Positions 54,386 through 63,000 of a stretch of DNA of 64,000 nucleotides are shown piece by piece. A program made the position numbers and the translations under genes. The notes under the pieces are model-generated. The model did not search any database, was not told the DNA's origin, and worked only from the letters and a program-made list of their open reading frames with translations. The first letter of the stretch is position 1. The number at the start of each line of letters is the position of its first letter. This stretch comes from Xanthomarina maritima (GTDB taxonomy: Bacteria > Bacteroidota > Bacteroidia > Flavobacteriales > Flavobacteriaceae): positions 1 through 64,000 of the forward strand of contig NZ_VSFC01000042.1 in the NCBI RefSeq assembly GCF_008084905.1. The letters are read 5' to 3'.

Positions 54386-55279
54386 TTATCTAATAAACTT
54401 ATCTAATACGTAAACTATTTGCAATAATGTAATATAAGATACACTAGCTAACATGAGTTGTTTTGCAGCTAAAACTGTCATTTTTTTATATAACTGTATT
54501 GCATAATACAACATTCCTAAACCTAATATAAATACTATTACTCCTGAAATAGGTGTTAAGTATAAACGTCCTGTAACACCAAAAACTGGAATAATTGAGA
54601 CTAATACTGTCCAAACTGTATACATTATTGTTTGAACAGCTGTACCTTTATCTTGTTTTCCAGTTGGTAACATAAAGAAACCTCCTTTTTTATAATCTTC
54701 AAATAAAAACCAGCCTATAGCCCAAAAATGTGGAAACTGCCAAAAAAATTGAATTGCAAATAATGTACCAGGTTCAATACCAAAATCGTCTGTAGCCGCA
54801 ACCCAACCTAGCATAAACGGAATGGCTCCAGGTATAGCTCCTACAAAAACCGCTAAAGGTGTTTTTGTTTTTAAGGGTGTGTATGCACAAGTATATAGAA
54901 ATATTGAAATTGCGCCAAACATGGCTGTTTGAGGATTAATTGTATATAAAATTACTATTCCTAGAATAGTAAATATGGTTGCAATAATAAGAGCAGTATT
55001 TACAGACATACGTCCAGCAGGAACTGGTCTGTATTTTGTTCGATTCATTAAGGCATCTAAATCTTTTTCAATAACTTGATTAAAAGCATTAGAAGCTCCA
55101 ACCATAAAATAACCACCTAAAGCTAAAAGAATAAGTGTGTTATAATCTACCGATTCTACACCTAGCAAATATCCTGCAATAGAAGAAAATACTACACTTA
55201 CCGACAAACGGATTTTAGTGATTTCTTTAAAATCTGAGATGATAGAATGTTTAGTTTCTGAAGTAATGGCTCTACTCAA
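54386..55279 (-). CDS. ctaB: Protoheme IX farnesyltransferase (heme O synthase)
   Basis: A 297-residue UbiA-family membrane enzyme with nine helices that converts heme B to heme O for the oxidase. Active-site signatures are ASNAFNQVIEKDLDALMNRT (about residues 61-80) and YKKGGFFMLPTGKQD. First gene of the oxidase cluster. Confidence 0.95.
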   Translation of the reverse strand: MSRAITSETKHSIISDFKEITKIRLSVSVVFSSIAGYLLGVESVDYNTLILLALGGYFMVGASNAFNQVIEKDLDALMNRTKYRPVPAGRMSVNTALIIATIFTILGIVILYTINPQTAMFGAISIFLYTCAYTPLKTKTPLAVFVGAIPGAIPFMLGWVAATDDFGIEPGTLFAIQFFWQFPHFWAIGWFLFEDYKKGGFFMLPTGKQDKGTAVQTIMYTVWTVLVSIIPVFGVTGRLYLTPISGVIVFILGLGMLYYAIQLYKKMTVLAAKQLMLASVSYITLLQIVYVLDKFIR

Positions 55280-55338
55280 AGTAATTTGTGCTTATACGTG
55301 ATAATTCGCGATTGCAAAGATACTTTGAAAAGTTAATT

Positions 55339-57453
55339 CTACAAATCAAAATACCAATTAAATAGGTCTGTTCTTATTCCAATATTAAACCAGACTGTAT
55401 TGCTTTTTATAGCATTTGTTGTTTGAACATCTGGATTAAAATCTCTAAAAGAAAAATCAGTAAATAATTTTAAGTTAGTAGCAGGATTGATTACATATCC
55501 AACTTGTAAATTTGCAAAAAATGAAGATGTTTTATTTCCTTGCCCAACTTCTACACCTGTATCATAAGGTCTTTCGTTATAATCTCTATAAATATTTCCT
55601 CCATAACTATAATTATCTGTTCCATCGTTAAAATCTAATCCTCTAGTTCCTATAATCATTTGTGCATTTCCAAACCAACGTTTATAATGATAACGTCCTA
55701 TAAGAACAAACTCACTAAAATTTGAGCCCCAAAGATGTGCCATGGATTGATTGCTATGTCCATAATTTAAAACAACGGTATTATGTGAATAAGTATAAGG
55801 TCTTACTCTATTATATTCTGTTTGAAGCATTAAATTATTCACTTTAAAAGCATTGTAATATTTAAATCCAAGTTGATACCCAAACTTGTTTTTCCAGCTT
55901 TTTTCACCACCAGTTACATCGCTTGTTGAAAACTCATCAATAATAAATTGCCCATAAACATTCATATTATCATTTAACTTATATTTTCCAGATAATCCCA
56001 TAAGTGCATTTCCTGCATCTTGTCCTGTTTCAAATTCTATGGCTCTAAAAAATATGATTGGGTTTAAGTAATTAATATCAAAGCCTCTATTATTTGCGTC
56101 ATTCCAAATAACCGATTCAAAAAATCCAATATTTAATCTTTTAGACACATTCCAACTTAAAAAATGTGTTGCCATATACTTTGGCATGTATGCTCCATCT
56201 ACTTCAACCTCTGGTCTAACATCTCTTAACCACATCCATGTACTTGTATATTTTATTTTCCAAAAGGTTGTGTTTAATTTTAAAAATGGATGAGGCGTTG
56301 CCACATCACTTATAAATAAAGAGCGATAACCATCTCCTATAAAATTTTTGCTATGACCAAACTGAACATTTAAAAACTTAAAAGGCGTATAAGACAAATA
56401 AGCTTCAGCTACTGGATAATCGAAACCTCCATCTTTAAAATCTTTAGCAATTCCACGACCTGGAATTATGGCAGCTTCATCTGCTGCTTTAATAGATACA
56501 GCATATTGATTGTAATATTGTGCAAAGCGACCTTGACTTTCAAAAAAGGATGTGTAAAAATTAAATTTCTCTCCAAATCCTCCTTGAATATTTATCCCTC
56601 GAGTGTTATTATATGTGCTTGAAAAATCTGCTTCTGTATCTTTACCAACTTCAAAATCGAAGATAGGATCTATAGTAAACCAATAATCTTTACCTTCAAC
56701 CCTAACCAACCTTTCATTCCAAAGTTTCCTACCTGCAAAAGTTTTTCTTTCTTTAGACAAGGTGTCTATAGCAGCTTGAAAATCGTAATAACCAGAAACA
56801 TCTTCATACATATATGGTTTTGAAGCTGTATGGCTATTAGTACCAACTAAATTAATACTTCTCTCAAATCTAGCATAGTTACTATGTGTAAAAGGTATGT
56901 TTAACTGACTTTTGTATTCTTTATTTGAAAATGGTAAGAGTTTTAAATTCACGCTATCATATTCCTTTTTAGCTGCATTTTCTAGTTGTGTTAATTCTTT
57001 ATCTTCAGAAGGATCTTCATCCTTAGATAAGTCTTTGATTGCAACTGACTGATTTACAAGTGGTATTTTTATGGAAATAGAATATTGTTTGTAAGTTGGC
57101 TTACCATTATATGTGCCTGGATTTATTTTTGGTAATTCAGCAAAAACACGTTTGGCTTCATCTTTTAACTCTTGATAAGTTGCATCTACATATATAATCC
57201 TAAAATTTCCTTCTTTATCAACTTCAAAAAGCACTACAACATCACCAATATAATTTTCATTTTTAACTATTTCAGGCACTTTAAAATTATTAAATACATG
57301 CGAAAATATTTGATTATCAAAGCACTTTTGCAATAGTTCTATATCTACTGATTCACATTCAGAAAATACTGGTGGTTTTTCGTATAGAAAATCATTTTGC
57401 GCATGAAATTGAACCGTAAAAAGTAAAAAAGTAATTACGAAGAGTTTCTTCAT
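55339..57453 (-). CDS. remB: RemB-like gliding protein with TonB-C-like N domain
   Basis: The 704-residue protein starts with a signal peptide ending VQFHAQ. Residues about 25-130 form a TonB C-terminal-like domain (PPVFSECE, then LFEVDKEGNFRIIYVDA and AELPKINPGTYNGKP). The remaining 500 or more residues are an outer-membrane barrel of the RemB/Wzi-like type, with the pattern LWNERLVRVEGKDYWFTIDP and FNFYTSFFESQGRFAQYY. RemB is a gliding motility protein in Flavobacterium; the name here rests on family resemblance. A second ATG lies 9 nt upstream (57462). Confidence 0.65.
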   Translation of the reverse strand: MKKLFVITFLLFTVQFHAQNDFLYEKPPVFSECESVDIELLQKCFDNQIFSHVFNNFKVPEIVKNENYIGDVVVLFEVDKEGNFRIIYVDATYQELKDEAKRVFAELPKINPGTYNGKPTYKQYSISIKIPLVNQSVAIKDLSKDEDPSEDKELTQLENAAKKEYDSVNLKLLPFSNKEYKSQLNIPFTHSNYARFERSINLVGTNSHTASKPYMYEDVSGYYDFQAAIDTLSKERKTFAGRKLWNERLVRVEGKDYWFTIDPIFDFEVGKDTEADFSSTYNNTRGINIQGGFGEKFNFYTSFFESQGRFAQYYNQYAVSIKAADEAAIIPGRGIAKDFKDGGFDYPVAEAYLSYTPFKFLNVQFGHSKNFIGDGYRSLFISDVATPHPFLKLNTTFWKIKYTSTWMWLRDVRPEVEVDGAYMPKYMATHFLSWNVSKRLNIGFFESVIWNDANNRGFDINYLNPIIFFRAIEFETGQDAGNALMGLSGKYKLNDNMNVYGQFIIDEFSTSDVTGGEKSWKNKFGYQLGFKYYNAFKVNNLMLQTEYNRVRPYTYSHNTVVLNYGHSNQSMAHLWGSNFSEFVLIGRYHYKRWFGNAQMIIGTRGLDFNDGTDNYSYGGNIYRDYNERPYDTGVEVGQGNKTSSFFANLQVGYVINPATNLKLFTDFSFRDFNPDVQTTNAIKSNTVWFNIGIRTDLFNWYFDL

Positions 57454-57518
57454 AGTAACCATATGTAAATTTTAATTTGCGTTGAAAGATACTATTTTTT
57501 TAATAATGAGCATATGAA

Positions 57519-57550
57519 AAAAGCCGTTAACAACGATGATAACGGCTTTT
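57519..57550 (-). terminator. Terminator after the second tonB gene
   Basis: An 11-bp perfect stem (AAAAGCCGTTA / TAACGGCTTTT) with a 10-nt loop, located 22 nt past the tonB stop. On the minus strand it is followed by a T-run. Confidence 0.85.
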
Positions 57551-57571
57551 AATAATGAAATATTTAAATCA

Positions 57572-58357
57572 TTAATTTATAATATTAAATTTTATAGGTA
57601 CATTATACATAACTTCAACGTTTTTATCTTTTTGTTTACCTGGAATCATTTGTGGCAACGTACTAATAACACGTTCTGCTTCTTCATTTAATTGATTAAT
57701 TTTAGAATTAGATTTAATATTTTCTACATTGCCTTGTTTATCTATCTTAAACATTACATAAATTTTTTGTTCACCTAATAATCCTATTCTTTCAGCAATT
57801 CCAATATTAAATTTTTTCTGAATATGAGAACTAATCTTATCAGACATACATTGTCTTCTAGCTTCATTAGTTATTGCATCTTCACAACCAGGAAAAATTG
57901 GAACTTGCTCAACTGCCATAATATTAAAAGGTGGCAAATCATCTGGTTCTTCCAAAACTTTAATTTTTCTAGGGTCTACCGGAGGATTAATTGTTTCAGG
58001 TACTGGAACAAAATCTTTAGGTGTGATTCTAGAATCATCATCTATAACAATGGTATTTATTAATTTTATAGGTTTTATTTTTTCTTTTTCAACATCATTA
58101 TTTTCTTCGTAAATCTTAATTGGGACATTATATACATAAATGTCTTCTTCCGGTAATTTTCCAATTTCTGGAGGTATAACATGAGCCGTTTTAAATGAAG
58201 CTTCAAATAAACCATAAGCAACTAGTAAGCATACTATCAATCCAATTTGGAAATAAATCGATGAGTTTTTTTGTAGATTTGCATCATGCTTTTGAGATCT
58301 TGATTCGCTATTCTCAATTTGCCGATTGAGATTACAATTTTTCTTTCGTGAAATCAT
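57572..58357 (-). CDS. tonB: TonB-family energy transducer
   Basis: A 261-residue protein: a polar N terminus, one membrane helix (FQIGLIVCLLVAYGLFEA, about residues 35-52), a periplasmic linker with Pro and Ile, and a TonB C-terminal domain (QVPIFPGCE, then KIYVMFKIDKQGNVENI and STLPQMIPGKQKDK). It transmits proton-motive force to outer-membrane receptors. Unlike the interrupted neighbour at 58472-59191, the reading frame is complete. No exbB or exbD gene is in the window. Confidence 0.88.
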   Translation of the reverse strand: MISRKKNCNLNRQIENSESRSQKHDANLQKNSSIYFQIGLIVCLLVAYGLFEASFKTAHVIPPEIGKLPEEDIYVYNVPIKIYEENNDVEKEKIKPIKLINTIVIDDDSRITPKDFVPVPETINPPVDPRKIKVLEEPDDLPPFNIMAVEQVPIFPGCEDAITNEARRQCMSDKISSHIQKKFNIGIAERIGLLGEQKIYVMFKIDKQGNVENIKSNSKINQLNEEAERVISTLPQMIPGKQKDKNVEVMYNVPIKFNIIN

Positions 58358-58414
58358 AATAATAAATTTAAATGTTAATATTATGATAAAATATCAATAA
58401 GCATACCAAAAAAG

Positions 58415-58445
58415 AAATCCCGTTACAGTAATTGTAACGGGATTT
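58415..58445 (-). terminator. Terminator after the interrupted tonB
   Basis: A 12-bp perfect stem (AAATCCCGTTAC / GTAACGGGATTT) with a 7-nt loop, located 26 nt past the stop codon. It separates the two tonB genes. Confidence 0.85.
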
Positions 58446-58471
58446 TATATTCAATTCGAACACTAAAACTC

Positions 58472-59191
58472 TTAGTCTTGTACCTGGAATTTAATTGGTA
58501 AGTAATAAGGAACTCTTACTGCTTTACCACGTTGTTTTCCTGGTTTCATTTTTGGCAACATACCAACCACTCTTATTGCTTCTTGCTCTAACCTTGGATG
58601 TGGTGCTCTTGCTTTTACATCTACAATCTCTCCAGTTTTATCAATTTTAAAGAATACACTAATTTTCTGAATTCCACTTAATCCTAAATCGCCTGCTAAA
58701 TCAGTATCAAATTTTTTCTGAATAAACTTTTGCATCTGCTCATTCATACATGCTTTTTTATCTTCATTGTTACCACTTTCGCAACCTGGAAATACTGGAA
58801 CGTTTTCAATAACAGCAAATGGAACCTCTAGATCTTCTTCTACTTCTTCTACTTCTACTTCTTCTACTTCTACAATCTCTTCTTCTTGATTTGTTTCTGT
58901 AGATTCTATTACAGTTTCTTCTACCTCTTCTTCATCTTCAACAACTTCTATCACTTCAGGAGCAGCTGGTGGTGGTGGTGGTGGTGGTGGTGTTTGTAAT
59001 TATTCTGTAATTGGAATTTCTTCTTCTAATTCTTCATCAAGATTTAACATTCCAATATCTATTGCAGATTTATCGTATGTTTTATAATTAATAGCATAAT
59101 TAGTTATAAAAAGCATTAACGCTAAACCTACTGCAAAATACAGAGCACTATTTCTACCTACGTTAGATTGAGGGTTTTTCTTTTGTTCCAT
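58472..59191 (-). pseudogene. tonB: tonB interrupted by one in-frame TAA stop
   Basis: One frame from ATG 59191 to the stop at 58472 encodes a full TonB protein of 239 codons except for TAA at codon 64 (59002-59000). Before it: RNSALYFAVGLALMLFITNY (membrane anchor). After it: Leu-Gln-Thr, eight Pro, then a Glu/Val linker and the C-terminal domain (VPVFPGCESG; FKIDKTGEIVDV; PKMKPGKQRGK). A CAA-to-TAA change would explain it (Gln codon). The part after the stop could begin at GTG 58954, but it would lack an anchor. It could be a real mutation, a base-call error, or read-through. Confidence 0.85.
58967..58991. repeat. (GGT)8 triplet run coding for poly-Pro
   Basis: Eight GGT units on the plus strand are eight CCA Pro codons on the minus strand, right after the in-frame stop of the tonB gene. 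Such runs can change length by slippage, altering the TonB linker, but the frame is kept in steps of three. Confidence 0.75.
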
Positions 59192-59249
59192 GATTTTAAA
59201 ATTTTCCTGACTGCTAAAATAACCAAATATTTGGCAATAAAGCAAACGA

Positions 59250-59633
59250 TTAATATTTTTTAACTTCTATTTTAATATAGTTGTTTATTAAAATAGCAGC
59301 AACTAACACTCCAAGTATATTTGCAACAATATCTAAAGAATCGAAATTCCTAGTAGTGGTTATTACATGTTGTAATGCTTCAATAATTATACCAAAAGAA
59401 ACCGAAACAAAAATACTTCTATAAATACTATACTTTTTATTGATATTAAATCTATAAAAAAATGTGTTAAACCAAAGCCAAGTAAACAATAGATAAGCTA
59501 AAAAATGAAATAATTTATCACTAAACGATGGTATTATTTCTTCAACATCATCTAAATCTAGTGTTATTAAACTTACCGTTGCAAGTAAAAATGTGTATAA
59601 AATTGAAAAAAATAATGCTCTTTTTTTAAGCAC
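59250..59633 (-). CDS. VanZ-like membrane protein
   Basis: A 127-residue protein with four hydrophobic segments. VanZ-type patterns are [19 protein letters not shown] near residues 37-55 and [24 protein letters not shown]. The start is GTG 59633 (a TTG lies 3 nt before), overlapping the gcvH stop by 8 nt. Function of such proteins is unclear beyond teicoplanin resistance in some Gram-positives. Confidence 0.8.
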   Translation of the reverse strand: MLKKRALFFSILYTFLLATVSLITLDLDDVEEIIPSFSDKLFHFLAYLLFTWLWFNTFFYRFNINKKYSIYRSIFVSVSFGIIIEALQHVITTTRNFDSLDIVANILGVLVAAILINNYIKIEVKKY

Positions 59634-60006
59634 CAATTAACTGTTTATAATCTTCTGGAGACATTAGATTGTCTACTTGAGAAAGATCTGAACATTTTAC
59701 TTTAATCATCCAACCATCTCCATAAGGATCTGAATTTACTTTTTCTGGTTCGTCCTCAAGAGATTCGTTAAACTCAATAATTTCTCCTGAAAGTGGCAAG
59801 AATAAATCTGAAACTGTCTTAACAGCTTCAACAGTACCAAATATCTCTTCAGCATCCAAAGTTTCGTCAACTGTTTCTACTTCTACGTAAACTATGTCTC
59901 CTAATTCTCCTTGAGCAAAATCTGTGATACCAATAGTAGCAATGTCTCCTTCTATTTTAATCCATTCGTGGTCTTTTGTGTACTTTAGGTTTGATGGAAT
60001 ATTCAT
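59626..60006 (-). CDS. gcvH: Glycine cleavage system H protein
   Basis: A 126-residue lipoyl carrier of the glycine cleavage system. The lipoylated Lys is in [16 protein letters not shown], and the C-terminal end has DGWMIKVK. The other gcv genes are not in the window. It starts 60 nt downstream of sprA in the same direction. Confidence 0.95.
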   Translation of the reverse strand: MNIPSNLKYTKDHEWIKIEGDIATIGITDFAQGELGDIVYVEVETVDETLDAEEIFGTVEAVKTVSDLFLPLSGEIIEFNESLEDEPEKVNSDPYGDGWMIKVKCSDLSQVDNLMSPEDYKQLIGA

Positions 60007-60066
60007 TATATATGTATTTATTTTCGCAAATGTATTTATTCAATTTTTAATATCAAACAGATTTTA

Positions 60067-63000
60067 TTAATTACCGAAATTATATCTTAAAGTAATTCCT
60101 GAACGTATTGTAGTTTGTGGGTAAGCTGTAGAGATTGCATATTCTGAAAACATGTAATCAAAATAGAAAATTCCAATTAGATTTTTACTAAATGAATAAT
60201 CTGCTGTTAATTTACCTGACCAGATTGTTTGACCAGAAGTAATTTGATTATTATCCAAATCTAGATATCTAATAATTGTTTCATTTCTTCTGTAAGACAA
60301 GTCAGCTTTTATATTTATATCACTAACAATTCTTTTTGATGGACCAGCCAATTTAGATTTAATTCTAACATCTTTAACTCTATAACCTAATCCAATTATA
60401 TATTCTTTACCTTGAATTTCGGTCATTAAATTATTATCGAAACTAAGAGATAAGAGTCTATCTCTTTTAACTTCTGCTAATACTTTAACTGAATTTTTCA
60501 TCTCCATATCTATTCTAATTAATGGACTAAACATTTCAGTTAAGTTAATATTGCTATAGATTGTTTCGTTTTTAAAGTTCCCACCTTGATCTAATTCTTC
60601 AGGGTTTAAAGGATCGTAATCTAAATTAGATCTAAATTGATTAATGGTGTAATTTGCACGATATCCATGAATTAAAGAGAAACGTTTAAAGCGTTTTTTA
60701 AACCAATCTAAATTCATTAAACCAGTATATTTTAAATCCCAGTTTGGTATTGGAAAATCGCTAATTGCATCTAAAGAAATTCCATTTGCATCTTTTCCTT
60801 TATATGCAGATAAAAAAGAAGGTAATAAGACTGCTTGGCTGTTTTTTCCAAAACCTACAGGATAACCTTCAGCATCTAAAGGGAACGTTGAGCTTCCATA
60901 ATGATCTTCTGCTAATCTATTAGCAACTTCTATTCTATTAGTTCTAAAGTCGTCGAAAGCTGCCGATTGAGTTTCGTCACTTTTACTAAATGCTGTTTTA
61001 ATTAATATGGTTGAAATGGTAAAATTTCCAAATGAGTTTGGAGTTAAAGACTCGTATTCATAACCATCTCCATAATCATTAATTCTATAATTTTCGGTGT
61101 AGTTTTCAGCATACAATCTGGTTCCTACCAAATCAATCTTTAAATCTTTTAGAGGCTCAATGTTTGCAGTATAATCTAATTGCTGAGTTTTTACAGCTGT
61201 ATATTGCTCATTAAAGTCTGGATAAACCGTTAACCATCCTTTTCTTGCAGCAAGGTCTCTTACATCGTTCTGGCTACCAAAAGTAAATCCAACAGTTGGT
61301 TTTAATGTTCCAATAAACCCTGGTGTTCTTAAATAACCTGGTAAATATGTTCCATTTGTTTCGGCATAATTAAACTGAATTCTTTTAACACTTGTTAGAA
61401 TATCAATTCCAACATTTGCTAGCTTTTGTCCATTATTCTTGGCTTTAGCTATTTTATCTCCACCTTGTTTATCATCTCCTTCTTTAGCTCCAGGTGGAGT
61501 TCTAGTAGTTGTATTTCTTCTTACCGTTTTCTTTTTAAGTCCTATATAATTATAAAACTTATTCATATTAAAGGTTGAATTTATATTATGTCTATTAGCA
61601 TTTGAAACTGTGTTTCCTAAATCGTAGGTTACTCCATTTACTTCTAAATCTCCAAATAAATCTGATCCTTTTTGCCATTGAAAATCTCCACTATATGAAT
61701 AGGTAGCATCAATAAAGCTTAATGTTGGTATTTTATTTAATGGAATATCATAATTTACAGCTAATTGTTGGAATTGCCTGTTTGGATCTCCAAAATCAAA
61801 AAACCCATCCCAAACATCTAATGTTGGGTCTTGTTCTCCATTAATAATATTATCTTTAAAATAGTTTCTTACAATATTATTGTTTGAAGCCGTAAGATTT
61901 AATTGAAGCGATTTTGTTAAGTTGTAATTAATTGTGTATTGGTAGTCGAATGTATAATTTCTTTTGTAGAATTCATCTAGACCAATATTATTACCTGTTA
62001 AATCTATTTCTCTAAACTTTTGTTTATTATACTGTCTGTTTATATTTGTATTGACTGTAAAACTTGATGGGAGTGGGTTAAAGTTAAAATCTTTTAAAAG
62101 CTTTAAATAGTCGCTTGTAAATAATGAATCGTTTTTCTTAAAAGGTTCTATAGTAAATGGTTCAAAATTATAAGCATAATTTACTCCAGCTCTTACTGTT
62201 TGATCTATAGAGTTTTCTATTTCAAAATCTCTATGTTTAATTTTATTATATGAATAATTGAAAGTTAAATTTTCAACATCATAAAAGCGAGGTTTAGAAT
62301 CATTTGTTTTTATTTTTCTAACTCCAATAAAATTTATACTTCTTCTTTTTGTGTAATTTTCTGATTGCTCCTTAATATTGTCTTTTTCTTCACTAGAGTC
62401 TGCTGCATCTAATCTAGATTCTAAAGTTAAATCTTTATAATATTGATCATATTTTGGAGTGATTAATTCTTCTCCTTGACCATAATTAAAAGGAATTTGA
62501 ACTCCCCATTTTTGAGGTAATAATTGTCCAATATTAACGTTTGTAACAACATCGTATTGTTCTACATCTTCTCTACTTCTTTGATTTGGACCTTGCTCTA
62601 TTGAACCAAACCCAGTTGTACTTTTTCTACCAGTTGCACTTACATTTGCGAAATCTGCAAAATTAGTGTCAACACTTAATATAGCTGCCCAACCACCTTC
62701 ATTGTCCATGTCTGATAGGCGCAACTCATTAAACCATAGTACAGCACATTTATCTGTTGCTGCAGCATTTTTTATCCCAACCATTAAAGTTCTAATATCA
62801 CCAAAGTTTGGATTACCTATAATAGCAATACGTTGTTGACCTAGAGTATATGGTGAGTATTCTGGCACTGGATTTTCACTTAAAGTGCCATCTATAACGT
62901 CATAAAAAGTTGGATTAGGATTACTAATAGTTCCGTTGCTAATTCCTTCAGACTTTATGTCTTGGAGTAATTCTAATTGCAAGTTTATTTCATTTTCTTC

